From the NCBI RefSeq assembly GCF_026213295.1, contig NC_079414.1, forward strand, positions 18,308,480-18,372,479: DNA of 64,000 nucleotides, given 5' to 3'. The notes under the pieces were generated by a model that had not been told where the DNA came from, searched no databases, and saw only the letters and a program-made list of their open reading frames with translations. Made by a program: the position numbers and the translations under genes. This document shows, in pieces, positions 32,666-46,387 of this stretch. How positions within the stretch are numbered: the first letter of the stretch is position 1; each line of letters begins with the position of its first letter. This DNA comes from Gadus chalcogrammus. Lineage: Eukaryota > Chordata > Actinopteri > Gadiformes > Gadidae.

Positions 32666-34285
32666 CTAGTAAAGCACCGTAGACACTGTAGGCTGTAGCC
32701 AACTAGCTGATATATAGATCAAGTAATGAAAATATCTGCTCTAATGTTAATATTTTCAAATTGCCCAAACCTTTTGGTGGATATTTGAATCCAAAGACGA
32801 TATGAAGTGAAATTCACTTTCTACACTAACTTTTCAAATTACTCGTCCCCTCATTTTATGCAGTGCCGATTTTGTTTTTGCTAAGGAAATAGATGATATT
32901 ATAGAAATCCAGATACATGGTGAATGCCATTTCACGTCAGAGTTAATACATGTCCTCTTGAATTAAACAGACAACATTGCCGTGACATTTAAGTCGCCCT
33001 TCATCCATATGAATTAGTCCTGGGCTGTTCAACGCAACCACATCTGCATTAACCATTTATAGAAGCATTTAGATCTAAGATGATTTGTATCTTTTCTGTT
33101 TTTTCCAGTGTTGTAGAATACCTTGTCATATTGTAAGGATAACCTTATCCAAGCAGCAGGGCTTTAATAACATATAGAGACAATAGAAATACATATAGAA
33201 CCACTCAATTATCCGATACAATTATCTTCCCCAATGTGATTGATATAATTGGTAGCATTATGGAGAGACCTTTGTATTTTAAATTGGCATTTAATATTAT
33301 TTTTTACTTTTGGTCACACATTTTTATAGAGAACATGAAAACACAATGAACCCACCGCTAAACGAGTAGACTATTATCCACGACTGTGTGAGAACCTCGC
33401 TGTGGATTCGCCTTGCAAACGAATTCCTGCAGTTAATGACTCACTTCCTCCCTCGTCGCCGCCATGAGAGAAAGAGTCAAATATAGCAGGAGCACATGTT
33501 TATTTCAAACAGCCCACAGCTAAATACACATTAGCAGGAGTGGCGCTTCCACCGTGATGGAGAAGGTTAATGGGACGGGTCCGCGGGGACTGGCTCGTGC
33601 AGAAGATGCCCCATCTCCTTGCAAATGTAAATGAACAGGAATGGCTGCTTATTCTGGTGATTCCTGGAGACTAAATAGTGGAGGCGGTTATTTTTGTTGT
33701 GTATCCAGGGTTTTTCTCCCCCCCCCCGCAGGAGCATTGCAGAGTTATTGCTAGTAAGTGTTGACGTTTTAGCCTCTCAAAGAGCACTGATGATAAACTA
33801 ATTACCTGCCCGACGCTCCCGAAGGCTGGCTCTGTTCACGGAGGAGCCGTACGATCGGTTTTAAATATGTTGAAGTTAAGTCTAGGGAGGCAACAGGTGC
33901 ATGGACGGATTTGGCTGCAAAACTTTGAGGCAAAAACATTTTTTTTAATGGGAAAAAAGTTGTAATCTGGAAAAAGGAATGGATGGGTCCCACTAGGCAA
34001 GAAACATCGCGAACAATTTTTTTAATCAAGTCACCACCAAATGTGTACCAATATAGTGAACGGCAGAATATGTAGACGCCTGATGGATGTAGAAAGAAAC
34101 ACGTCTTACAGATGGAAAAGACACATAAAAAGGGGTCAAATAGATGTAATTGAAAAGATGACTAATTGAGGTTGTGGAAAAGATGCATGATAAATATCCC
34201 AGGGGTAAACTGGCACGATGCTGATAAAATGTTTACATGATGAAGTAAGATGCAGGTAAAAGGCTAATAAGGGCGGTTCAGGGCG

Positions 34286-34286
<1 letters not shown>
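32666..34286. other. Unique non-coding sequence
   Basis: No supported gene. A short C run lies at 33718-33727. Confidence 0.4.
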
Positions 34287-34316
<30 letters not shown>

Positions 34317-34445
34317 CATTTAATTTAGAGGCGCCTTTCAAGACACCCAAGGTCACCTTACAGAGCATATAGTCATCATTCAAAACTATGTAAAACAGAC
34401 TAGGAATAAAAGGAAAACAGAGGTTAAACATGAAGAATAATAATA
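34287..34445 (+). repeat. (TA)n/(AAT)n plus dispersed fish repeat
   Basis: A TATATATAATAATAATAA array joins ACATTTAATTTAGAGGCGCC and then TTTCAAGACACCCAAGGTCA. The latter is a motif I associate with a frequent teleost interspersed repeat, probably a LINE 3' end. Class not certain. Confidence 0.55.
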
Positions 34446-35817
34446 ATTAATAACACTCAAAGACGCCTAAAGTGAAGGGGGGGACCTCACTAACCACCAC
34501 CAATATGTAGCACCCACTTTGCTACATGCAGGAAATCTGCTAGTGTTGACTACTATAGACTGGCAGAACACACAAGCGATCATTCCTATTTGTGCACCAG
34601 GCGGCTAGGATGCACAATGACAACACTCAATCCCATAACAGAAATCGAAAATGACCTGGACTACATTCTATTAATGGTACTCACAAACATATCGAGAAAG
34701 ACTAAAAAGAAGACACAATCTGTCCAATTCCTGCAAAGCCTGATAAGCAATTCCTCCCATTGTCCGTAAGAAATCCTTGTCATCATAAACTCTACAGAAT
34801 ATTAAGGAAATCTACATCTTTGTGCCAAAGTACTTGATCTTTATAATTATCATCCATTGAATCAGTAGAGGTTTAGTCAATTATGGAGATTCATAAGCAG
34901 ACAGAAGTCAAAGATTAATTAAAGTTATTGGATTCAGATTACTTGGGGAAACTGTTTTCATAAAACGATCCTCTCCACCCAATTTCCCCCATACAGTGTA
35001 TTGAATGTCACTTTTCACATCTATGATTCGGTAAACACCGAACCGAATATACTGGGCTGAAATAATTTCACAGTGTGCTGATCTCACTTAGCTGGCATCT
35101 TTGCAATTTACCCCCTACAGTCATGTATCCAGATAATGTGATTATCCAATCAAACATACCCGTTTATTGCTTGGGTATCTTACCACCAAAAAATAGGAGA
35201 GTGCGGAGGAGGACGCCCAGTTTAAAGAAGATAATAATTATCACATCTTTACAGTCATATGTGATTCTAGAGATATTCATTTCGTCAGAGACTATAACTT
35301 GGACATTTAAAGGGAAACCCGATATATAAATAGACGTTTGCCTGTTTTACCAGATAAAGATGAGTTGTTTCATCATTGTGTGTCCAGAAGGAGAGTTAGC
35401 TGGGTTAGCATTTGCTTTGCATTATTCACGTCTATGGAGTTGCAGGGTTACAGTAGCCTTGCTCTTCCCGTGACAGGAATACACTTTGAATTATTTTAGA
35501 AAGAAGTGCAATGTGTTTCGAATAGTGTTAATTGGTGTAGAAATATAATATTTAGTGTGTACTTGCAGCAGTGTATTCTAACTTTTGATTGTAGACGTAA
35601 AAATTGAATATAATAATATACATTTGGAAAACAAATACATGTTTGACAGACAGATGCCTTTAAGTAAACTTAAATACACAATTTAAGTTTTTTAGTTTTT
35701 TGCTTGGATAGTTTATTTGTGGTGATTCTGTTTTTACCCACAAACTGGGCATACTGCCTATTTGTGTGTTTAATCTCTGAGTAATCTAATGAACACTTTG
35801 GTGGTTCCTAACGTGGT
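34446..35817. other. Unique AT-rich sequence
   Basis: No supported feature. Confidence 0.4.
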
Positions 35818-35937
35818 GTAGGGCTAATTACACTCTCCACAAAGCCATCACAGACTAAATGCTAACCAGCCCACTTCATCATGCACTGTCTAACTCTCTG
35901 GATATCAATGTAGACAGGCCACGTAATGATGTAGTAA
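35818..35937 (+). repeat. Unnamed dispersed repeat, copy B
   Basis: Second copy of the repeat at 16691-16836, in the same orientation. It contains CTCTCTGGATATCAATGTAG then ACAGG. It ends about 25 bp before the TTAA MITE at 35963, so one insertion may have landed beside the other. Confidence 0.7.
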
Positions 35938-35962
35938 ATATTTTAGGTAGCCTAGTTAACGT

Positions 35963-36122
35963 TTAAAGGGGACATATTATACCACCACAGGCTGGTAGAC
36001 GGATCTATCCAGCACAGATCTAGGAGGACACGCCCACTAGTGATGTCATATGGGGCCGATTTTCGAAAAGGCTTGTAAGGCTAATCACACTCACACCTGA
36101 TGGTATAATATGTCCCCTTTAA
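35963..36122. mobile_element. 160-bp TTAA MITE with 22-bp perfect inverted ends
   Basis: The left end TTAAAGGGGACATATTATAC plus CA is repeated exactly, inverted, at the right end (TGGTATAATATGTCCCCTTTAA), and both ends finish in TTAA. Terminal motif and TTAA target fit Kolobok/T2-type (or piggyBac-type) MITEs. Its ends share AGGGGACATATTAT with the larger element at 8810-9873, so one transposase may have moved both. The interior is non-coding. A second, interrupted copy lies at 60318-60435. Confidence 0.92.
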
Positions 36123-36480
36123 GAACTATATATATATACTGCTGAAACACTTGCTTTGGATGGGTGGATGTGCCTTGTTACCTTCCTTTCCAGGCCCAGT
36201 GACGAGACGGTACACAAGCTCCAATGAGTACGTCCGGCACGTAATTTAAAGCATGCCCCAGCCAGGGCAAGCAGTGACTCACATGTTGCTTCCCTGTTTC
36301 AGTGTTTGAATGTCATTTCTAATCAAATACTTATCTAATCTGCTGATCGTCGATGGTCTTTTCTTGGACTTGTTTTGAATTAATCTTTGACTTATATTTG
36401 ATCAATGTATGATTTTTTTGGCGTATTTGGTATTTACCTTTCCTGTTAATCACAACAATTAATCAAATGGCATAAGACAA
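36123..36480. other. Unique non-coding sequence
   Basis: Short (TA)n at 36127-36138; otherwise nothing seen. Confidence 0.4.
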
Positions 36481-36769
36481 CCGTATTTTTAGAAAATTAA
36501 GCCACGGCTTGCATCCCGATTTTACGATCTAAAATTGTCGCTACGGCTTATTTTCTGGGGCGTATTATAGGTTGATTTCAGTGGTTTCAGTGATTTGCGT
36601 TTGAGTGATGAACAGTGAAGTTAACTAAACCAAATCAAGTTGATCCAATGGTTATGTTTTTTGGGTTTTCACCATGCCTCTCCTCAAAGGCATTCCTACA
36701 AAAAAAGCCTTTTCTCTTAGCCACTCCTGCAGCTTAAAGAAAATGTGCCTTTGGTTAAAAAAAATACGG
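36481..36769. mobile_element. Degenerate hAT-like non-autonomous element
   Basis: The left end CCGTATTTTTAGAAAATTAAG and the right end AAAAAAAATACGG are inverted versions of ACCGTATTTTT. The interior has two ACGGCTT motifs and TTTTCTGGGGCGTATTATAG. This resembles the vertebrate MITE family with CGTATTTTTCGGACTATAAG ends, usually placed in hAT. Target duplication not recognisable; quite diverged. Confidence 0.45.
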
Positions 36770-37964
36770 TATAGTCTCGGTTAACTTTACAATACAATCC
36801 AAGATATTTATCTCATTAGAACTTAATTGTGTTGTTTTTGGTTTAACAAGAAGTAAATTGTGCCCTACCGGGGTCTATTTGTATGGAGTGAGTTTGAATT
36901 TAGTTGGTCGATTTAGTGTTATATTGTGTTCTGGTATAATGGTCTCTTTTGGGTGACCGTCGTTATGACTTGTTAAATAAACTTGCAAAACAACCCCGTA
37001 AAATGACATCCAGTCAACATCTATGACCGTCTTGTGCAGGGTATGGTTTTAATATAATTACTACACTAAAGGTGTAGGATAGTTTTTAATGGTAATTTAT
37101 ACAAGAAGCAGTAGGCCTACTTTTCTGTTATAGCACATGAACATTTTGTGCCTTCAAACGATTTTACGTTGAAAGATACTGGCTTGATGTCAGAATGTTT
37201 GGTGGGCATGACCAATGAAATGAAGAACAGCCTGAGAGATGGTTTCCTTATGGTTTACCTACAGCGACATTGACAGATATAATGACGAGGTAAAGACGTT
37301 AGCCAAAATGTGGGATTTTAGGACTTTCTTATGCATGTGGTATTTCCCAAAGGTTTCACGTGCTGGATTCACACACTATACTGTATGCCTTGGGTGAGGA
37401 ATGTTAATTGTTGATGCGGCAGTCCAATCTATTACTCATGAGCTGAATTCAATTTGCACTCTTGTTCAACTCGACTGATGAATTCCCACCCATCTAACAA
37501 CCTTAAGCTATCAGAGTGCATGGCAAGCTGGAAAATAAGCTATTTGTCAATGGCTTGGGTTTTAAACCCCCCTTCAGGAGTTAGTGGAGAGTGTAACCAG
37601 CAAGGGAGAAAGTTCCAGGTTGTTGGGAACTCGGGTGAGCTACTCAACTGTGTGAATACTTTAAATTGTTCACTCACTTAAGAGGCGTTCTAAATTATGG
37701 TTCAGGGCGTTTTGGGGAAGAAAGAAGAAGAAAGAAAAAAATGAAAACAACCCCTGACGTGTCTCAAAGTTGAAGGGTGGTTTGATCTTTTCAGTTGACC
37801 CTGTCACCAGTGGCCTATGAAGGCCAACAACATGCATTGGTATTGTGCTTATGCTCTTGCATAGTATTTGCAGTTTTTCCCAGTGACTTTAAAGAGGCCA
37901 CAACAACAATGAGGGATCACTTAAAATGGGCTCACCCATCTTGAAGAATCTGTGGGGTCTGCAG
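36770..37964. other. Unique non-coding sequence
   Basis: No supported feature. Confidence 0.4.
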
Positions 37965-38127
37965 AGAGAGGGAGAGTCAAAGATACTCAGAAACAGAGAT
38001 GTTCAGAAAGAAAGAGAGACAGAGTTGGAGAGAGAGAGAGAGTCAGAGATATTCAGAGAGAGAGAGAGAGAGGGAGAGGGAGAGGGAGAGGGAGAGGGAG
38101 AGGGAGAGGGAGAGGGAGAGGGAGAGA
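37965..38127 (+). repeat. Purine-rich tract with (GGGAGA)n
   Basis: AGAGAG and CAGAGAT motifs followed by about nine GGGAGA hexamers at 38071-38126. Homopurine on one strand. Confidence 0.93.
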
Positions 38128-38989
38128 GATGCTGGTGGTGAAAGCCGTTGCTGTTTCTAGGTCACAGAGAACGTGTGAATAGCCTCCCGGATCCTTGCGC
38201 TGGTCTGAATGATTTATTATACAGTCCAAGTCAAAAGCAGAGCAGCACACATAGGCTAAGAAGGGCTGTCATGAAAGAACCCAAGGAATTGAGCCAAAAT
38301 CCAACCAAGTCAAATAAAGGCAGACAACAGTCTAAATAGTGTGAGTGGGAAAAAGCGTTTTGGATCTCTTCCGACTATGTCCTGCACCTTAGGTGAAACT
38401 ACAACAAAAATAACTGCTTTATGAGATCAAATGATTGACATGGACTCTGTGTGAGGGGTTGTTTGTTAAAGATACCCAGAAATAAAATGGATTGTAGCCA
38501 TCTCATTGGCCTTAACCCATTACTCTAATAGTATTGACCGACGCCCTGACATTATGTTCTACGCTGACGTGACATATCACACACAAATAAATGAAGGCAT
38601 ACATCATGTGTACGTTGCCAAATGCAAAGAGCACAACACGCTTTAATATATGGATGACATCTGGAGCTCTGGATGCAGCGCAAGCTAAGAAACCTCACTG
38701 TAGGGCAGTGCATAGGGATGTCATAGCCAGTGTTTTACTGTAGGATGTGTAGTATAAAACGGCCCTTCGACAGGGGGCGTATCCACCAGGGGCTCTTGGG
38801 GGGCCCATAAATCATTTTGGCACACGTTCAATAATTTTGTACATATTCTATGTGCACTACTTTGCAAAAGTAGTGCAATATGTTGTGATCTGCTGCCCCT
38901 TCCTTTGTGATTCTGTGGCACCGATAGTCCGCCCCTTCCCCATGAGTCTGTAAAGTGAAATTCTAACGGCAAGGCTCATCTACGGACTA
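38128..38989. other. Unique non-coding sequence
   Basis: No supported feature. Confidence 0.4.
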
Positions 38990-39440
38990 GCAACGCATGC
39001 AAGAAGGAGTGCAGTCTAGATGGAGTGCAGAGGTCACGGGTGAGTGGATCCACCCACCAGCTACCATAATACTTCCACTCTCTGGGTTAGTCATCAGACG
39101 CAGCAGGGGGAGGCTGCAGTGAGCCTGGCTGGACCAGCAGGGAGAATGATGGGCTGAAAGCCAGCCACCCTCCATGGTTCCCATACTTCCACAGCCAGGA
39201 TGCTAGCAGGAAGAGAGCCCCTCAAAGATTCCTCCGCACCCCGGCGACCACATCTTTCAGGGCCTCCCACCCAGAATGCACCATAATGCCCTCTGTGCTG
39301 CACCAACAGAGCGTGGAGGGGGACCTGGGCAGTGGTGGCTGATAACTGTCCTGTGCTGGACGTTTATAGTGGTGGCACCTCAGGGCTGATAGTAGGGGTG
39401 CACTAGGTGCATTATGCGGAAACCCACCCATGGCTTCTCC
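38990..39440. other. GC-richer unclassified segment
   Basis: About 450 bp clearly richer in G+C than its surroundings, with overlapping open frames of 65-83 codons on the minus strand and none recognisable. It could be a TE fragment, a decayed exon or a regulatory region. The sequence alone does not say which. Confidence 0.3.
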
Positions 39441-42400
39441 CCTGTAACTTTTTCAGGCCCAATGTGATAAAATGTTTGTGTGTATGAAAACCACAAAACA
39501 CTATTGTGTGTCATGAGCTCTACCGTTTTACCCTTTAGCGCTTGACTCATCTATTGTATGTTATATTTAATGTCCCCTTTTATAGACTGGTTTGCCACCC
39601 GAGTCATTAGTAGTAAAAATATTTCAGCACTTAAATGTATTCCTTGATGTGTTTTAGGTGGTCTTACTGGTGGGTGGGACATCAGCGTTATCATTAAGTT
39701 AGCGTCAAAATCATCAGCTGCAAGCTTTAGTGCACAGCTGTTGCCGGGCAACAACGAGTCATCAGCATTTTATTGACGCCGCCGTAATTAATAGACAGCT
39801 GCCACACACTGAACACAACAGTGATTTTAAATTAATTGCTGTAATTATTTGTCCCAAACCTTTATTTCATGAACAGCCAATCAGATTTTGACAAGCAAAG
39901 GCAAACAAAAAGTAAGGTGTTTAAAAAACCCACAGAGCCTATATTAGTTGTGGTCTTCCCAAGCAATTAACCTCAAGTTAATTGGTATGTTCCTCTGATG
40001 TGAATGGACTCCAGGGCTAAGAGGGGTGGTGTGAGTGTGTGTATTTGTGTGCGTTTGTGTGTCGGTGATTGCGTAATCACACATACAGGGGCTTCAGTAA
40101 TACCATGGCTCATTAAAAACAAGGGAATTACCTTGTAAAGCATCTCTAACAGTTTAAAGCCCTTCCAAATTGTATCCGTGGTAAACAGAAAAGTAGTGCA
40201 GTGCGCTTGCTGTGTGAGCCATTGCAAACGTGAAGAGATTGTGTGTGGACGCTGGAACAGAAATTAATCAACTGAACTCACATCATAAACAGTAGTGTAT
40301 TATTTTTATATTACACATTGGCTTTTTATACCATCCTATAGGAGAACAGTGTATTATGCCCTTCTAGTTAGAAAGCACTCAAACTATTCCATGCCTGGGA
40401 ATTAAATACACTTTTTATTTTATTTTCAACGGCTGAGCTTCGCCCAGCCCAGGTCTTTCCTCTAATTATTAAAACAAGTGTGGGGAAGTTTAGAGATTTT
40501 TTTCACAAGCATCCTGATCACGGCACAAATCAAGTAGGGGACACTCAAAGTCTGCTCGCGAGACACATTTATTTGCTTTTGATCTGAGAAGTACAAGTAC
40601 ATTTCTTATAGGGAAATAAAATGAGAAAGGAGAAAGATGAGATTGAATTTCTAGATTGCACTCGTGAGTCTAACAGAGAAAGCTATTTGGGGCAGAGCAG
40701 CAGTCTGGTGAAACAGCTCTATAACATGCGTATTTAGATACACACTTTGGTCCATCTCTCCGTCTCTTTGGCCAAACATAAAAAAACATGACGGCAATAA
40801 AAGAGGACGGGTGGGAGACGGAGATGGAGAGCGGTACACGTCATGTCTCGTACCACAGGAGTGTTACAAGACATGACAGCGAATGTGTTGGTTAGAAGTG
40901 ACTTTGGACAGGTGGCCTATTGGTTTATTTAAAGGTCATGAGGTACATGGAAGATGTATTCCCCTGATTCTTGTCTCTATTGGTGAAAGTGTAGTGGTGA
41001 TTTAAGTTGGAGAATCTGGACATTTAGCTGGATATTGAAGAAAACAACACTATACACTTTTTTTTTGTGCATCAGTAATGCACAATTTCTTTCAAGATAA
41101 AATTCTTATTTATGCGATTTAAATCATTTACCATGCTCACACTTAATTCCAACTGATCTCTGTTCCCAGGCTGAAGGCAACAGACCTTGAATTATTTTAA
41201 GAGGGTTTAATTATGGAAAACACATCCAGCACTAAGCCATCCAAGCCCTTTATACTGCTGGGCAGGGAGGGTGCATCAGTACAGTTCTCTTAAATTGTAA
41301 TAAGAAGGATAACTCTGAGATGGATTGATCAACCAATGTTAACAGTGACCAGCTAATAGATTGAAATGCTAATTGTGGTAATAAGGACACATTTCCAATA
41401 TAATTGTACACACACTGACATTTAAAAGTGAATCATTGATTGTCTCTGGGTTAGATAGCCTGCTACAAATATTCAGAATGATGACATTTTGCAGCTTTAA
41501 TTCTTGAGTAAAACCACCTTTTAAGAACACACAATGCTAGCTTATATGATTGACAGAGCTATATAATTTTGTCAAATATAGTAAAAAAGTAAAATTTTGA
41601 GTTTTGGGCTAAGCCTTGATTTGAGGTACAGTTTCCCTTGGCTCACGGAACAAGGACAGCTGGATAAGAAAAAATCGGCAATGTTTGTTTATCCACCTGC
41701 AAGGCTGTTATATAAACTGATTCAGCCCTCAGAGAGAAGAACAAGGTACTTACATGGCTGGCCAAAGCCAAGCCTCTCTTTAAATGTGTGTGCTTCTGCA
41801 AGTGGGCTTATTGGCAATGTTGATGTGTTTTGGTACACAAACGGAAACCTAAATTAAGGTCAGAAAAACATGTTTCCTTACCTCTGCGTTTTGTCAGTTG
41901 ATTGTTTTGCACCTCAAGGCCCATTGCAATTTTCCAGCAAAGACAATAAAAAACATTACAGCAAGATGGTCTTATAAAATGAAAACAAAAATTTTGTTTC
42001 AGTCAATCATGTTTTTTTTCAAGAAGTTCGTACTTCTTCCCTAAGTTCATCATGCTGTCCTTGACGTAAACGTGGAAACTGCACATAATGATGATTGCAG
42101 TTCATTGCCACTCTGTTCCGAATTTTGTAACAATGATGATAGAAAAGCATTGCCGGTAACATCCCTCCCTCCTTACTTTTACTACTTCCTATCATTACCA
42201 CTTCTATCTACCAAATTACAAACGGGTGAAGTTTCCTCATAATTGTATTCTAACAAGGTTTTTTTTCATCCTCTTAGAGCATCATTATGTTACACACTCT
42301 TGTTGACATGGAAAGCACTGTGGAAGCTGAAGGGTTTTAAATACTGAGGTTTCACTTCTGTATAAAAGCAGGTAGAGGGCAGAGTTTACAGAGCTTCATA

Positions 42401-45400
42401 AGGGTTGGTTTCCCCCAAGCTGGGGTGTGAGGTCATTGTTTTTCTGTACATTTTTGCATTATTTCCCCACACGTGAAGTTAGTAGTCGTAGAGTACATTT
42501 ACAATTTTACAGGATGTTCGTTAAAAAGTCGGAATTATCTTTATATGACATCTACATGCAAATCCCGTCCTCCGTGACTCGTTTTATCATTTTGTAGAGT
42601 AATCCAAGTATTTTTCCGCTGGCAAGATGGTGCAGCATTCACACCGTCACTCAATAAAGAACCTAAACAACCCCTTTAAGAGACTGATCTAAGTGAGTTT
42701 CCAGTTTGGAACGAAGGAAGCCGTCTATGCTGCTTATGTCCATTGATCCCAATGCTCAGGTGAAACCCATTCGGTTAAATACTAGCAGTCCATTTCGCCA
42801 TCCTATCCGCCAGGCATGCTTTATTCTGATCAGCAGTCCGATCAAATCATAACAAACACGTTTCAGGGGTGCTGTAGTCCTTCGTAATAGCCGATTGCAG
42901 GAAGCCAGACATCAAAGCTCATCTCCTCTCTGTAAAAGGCTGTTTCTGGAAGGTGTGGAAACACAACTGTGGTTTAGTGATGAACTAAAGGTGAACTCAG
43001 ATACTCCCTGAAATACCTCCTTTTTAAATTGGCCTGTAGCGCAGGATGCTATTGTTCTTGCTCAGAAGTCAGTGGACAGAACAGCGGATAAATCAAACAG
43101 ATCCCAGTGAAAATTAACTCATTACTCATTCAGAGGTATTATTTCATGGGTAAACAGACGTGACTATTTTACTTTAAAGTTTAATCAAATGGATTACACA
43201 GGCAAAGAGACTTTCCCTTCATTATAAAAAGTATTAATCTCTTCCAGGCTTTATTTTCTGAAATGGTTAGTATCGTGCTTGCCATCATTTGCGAGTGTTA
43301 TTTTCGTACGATACCAAAATGAATTGGGACAGCCCTCTCTTTAGTGAGACACATAGCCTGGGTGTTGCATTCTGTATGTTTTAGGCTGATGGCATGTTGC
43401 CAGTGGCTTTGCTTGTCCTCTCGTGACATGACATTTTGGTATAATTTCCCAGAAATCAAGTTATGCCATGACAAGTAAAACGACTACAGTAGAGTAGAAA
43501 AAGGTTGTTAAAGCTACTATAAAATACATGTACAGTACACACACAGTACAGTAAGTAAGTATGAACATATATCTATGCAGCACCTTTTTAACAATGAATG
43601 CTTAAAAGAGTGCTATAAATACAACCATTGCAGAGCAGTATATACGCATGGCAAGTCAAAATTACACCACACAGCACTATATTATAAGGCCTGGATTGCA
43701 TTGTATATTGCCATTCAAAACATTTTGACACGGTTGGTGTTTCAGCCTGGTTGTCCTTTGAAATGCATGTCGGCTCTTCTGAATGAAAGGGTGCGATGCC
43801 TTCTGTATTGTTTACTGTTCTCTGTTCATGACTTTTTGAAGTGCTGTTGCAACCCTCCAATAAGCACAAACAGAAAAAAATGTAAAAAGGGGAAAATAAA
43901 TGTAGTACTTAAAACAACCGACTTACTCCCAAGAAGATTTATTCCAATAAGATCCAAGGTTATCGTTAACTACTAATTAAGTCCTAATGATGCGGCATTA
44001 AGAGTCAATTAGGGTATTGATTTAGATTCTAGGTTCACATCGGGACTGGATCACTTAAGTCCACAGTCTTCTAGAATCTAGATGACACATACATTCTCCA
44101 TGGAAGTAGACCATGTGGACCTTCAAGGAAGCAATTCCCATTTTCGTCAAATTGAATTATAAATGCACTGACTTTGACAGCGATCCAAAAGAAGTGCAGC
44201 TGTCTGCAAAGAAGCAGATCCAGATCTTGGTTTCTACAGTGAAATGCTGGAGGTCTTGTAGCTCGGAGGAGCAGCTTCAGTGAAAAAAAAAAAGTCTGCT
44301 GCAAGCAAAACCGTAAATAGTACTATTTACCTCTGTTGTTTACTGACATTATTTGCAGTCTTTACTGCATACCCGTGCATTGACAAAGGCCAAATTTGTT
44401 TGCAAGTTTGTGCCTGTGTGTGTACTCCCTTTTGTATTGCTAAATGGTCCAGGGAAGGCATGCCCTTTCTGCCTGTCTGAATCCCTATTCAGCCATCATC
44501 GCTGTGGCCAATGACTCACCCAGATGTTCTACAACAGACATGGCGCAGTGCCATGTCTGATGCATGTGTATGCATGTGCACATGCTCGATTTGAGAGCGA
44601 GTGAGTTATTCAACTGAGTAGCTTAGTAGGCCAGTTTGCTAAATATATTTGCTAGCGGGGTGGACCCCTATCCGAAATGCTTAGAGTACAAGATTCCCTA
44701 TGTCTGCAGCCACCGTGTGTAGGCATCTTTGAGCCATTACCTCATCCCCCTACCTGCTTGGTAATGTATCTCAGTGAGTAAAGAGTCAATATCCCCCTCT
44801 ATTTCTCTCAATTTCCCCAGTTAAAAGAGCACCTCATCTCAGTTGTTTGACATCCCTTTACCAAGTGTGTAGGTCAGTAAACCAAGCATAGCAGATATTT
44901 CGAGGAGGGTTAGTGAACTCTAAGTAGCTGAAAGTATCCTCCATGTTTTTTTTTTGTATTAATCTGTCATGGTGCACTTGTCATATTTCCTCAACTCCGC
45001 TGTATAATGATGAGCCTGCGTTGACTGCCGTTTAAGATCCATTTATAATAAATACAAGTATTTTAGGATTTGTCTACATTTGCTGGAAATTACTATTATG
45101 CTTCTGGCATCTTCTCTGTTGGTAGGGGAATTATGATCCCATTTAATTGGTGATAAGAATTTAATTCATTTTTGACCTCAGATAGCCATGCATATACACA
45201 GATATAGTGAAGATGTATGGCAGTAGGGGCAGAATAACTTAAATAAATTAAATATACCTGTCAAGACATTAAATGCTTTCTCGGAGAGCAGATAAAACCA
45301 CCTCAGGTGATCATCAGCTCCCTACAGGTCAGAGAATTTAACCTTTATTATCTTAAAAATGTACGATTTGATTTTATCCTTCTTAACTGCGGCCGTCAAA

Positions 45401-45652
45401 ATCTAGGGCTGTGGGGGGGGGGGGGATGATTACATTATATCATCGTACATCGCATATTTAACTATATTTCCTTCTAAATTGTGTATGGGCCCCCGCTGTA
45501 CACAAATCAATATGAAGCAGATGAACATACCAATGCCTTGATATTCATATCAGACATGCACCACAGCAGACCCGATGAAATTCCGGCCTCCTCCATGGGG
45601 AGCCTGCAACTTACTCAATGTTCCTCCCTGATGGCAAGGGTCCTCCGCCTTG
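39441..45652. other. Long unique AT-rich stretch
   Basis: About 6.2 kb without a supported gene or large repeat. It contains a short GT patch near 40035-40065, a CAGTACACACACAGTACAG motif near 43530 and a G run at 45413-45425. The open frame of 133 codons at 43575-43976 has no recognisable domain. Confidence 0.4.
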
Positions 45653-45752
45653 GGCCCAATCCCATTTCTACCTCTTACCCCTTCCCCTTACCCCTTCAAA
45701 ACAAGGGGGAGGGGTAAGGGGAAGGGGTAAGGGGTAGAAATGGGATTGGGCC
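45653..45752. mobile_element. 100-bp foldback MITE
   Basis: The left arm starts GGCCCAATCCCATTTCTACC and the right arm ends with its exact reverse complement. The two 43-base arms (45653-45695 and 45710-45752) differ at one position and surround a 14-base loop. Arms contain repeated ACCCCTT/AAGGGGT units. The ends look like those of an abundant fish non-autonomous DNA transposon family, but the superfamily is uncertain and no target duplication is clear. Confidence 0.85.
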
Positions 45753-46387
45753 TTAGTCTGATCACTCCGAGCATGCACAGACCTCATTCTGCTGACGTCC
45801 TGTCACCCTCCACCTGTGAACAAAGATATCAGCTTTGGAGGGGGCTTTGCCCATAACCCCCCTGGCTTCACTTGATTGACACTTCCTTGAAAGGCCAGGA
45901 AGGGAGCACTATCACGCGTCTTCTTGCTCTACTTGTAAGAGGACTACTGCACAGCACTTGATGGAGGCTTCAGAGAGGCTTGTAACAAACTCGGTTGGTG
46001 CTAGGGACTGAATACAAAATATATATTATCGGGCCCAGTGTAGGTGTATTCGAAAGTTTAATTTATATTTCTTAATGTTAGTGAAAAAAACAAATGGTTT
46101 GATATCACAGCTGTAGCCTGAAAGGTTTTTTATTTTTTTTATTTTGCAGATGTAGATGCAAAATAACTCGTGACTACAGTGCAATGCAGCTGGAGGAAAA
46201 GGAACACATGTTACACTTTTTCATTTGAAATGTTTTATTTTGTTTGTGCTAAAAGTCAAGTGCATAGTAGAAGTCAGCATTGCCGAAAAGTAAGCAAGAT
46301 ATCCATAAATATATCCATATAAATAAGATGTGCCCTGGGAGAGACGATAGGGAGCCAATGTTGAATGTTTAAAATGAAGTGAAAGGC
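45753..46387. other. Unique non-coding sequence
   Basis: No supported feature. Confidence 0.4.

Noticed and set aside
45481..45717. Open frame entering the 45.65-kb palindrome
   Set aside because: Its C-terminal third is the foldback element and the rest has no recognisable similarity.
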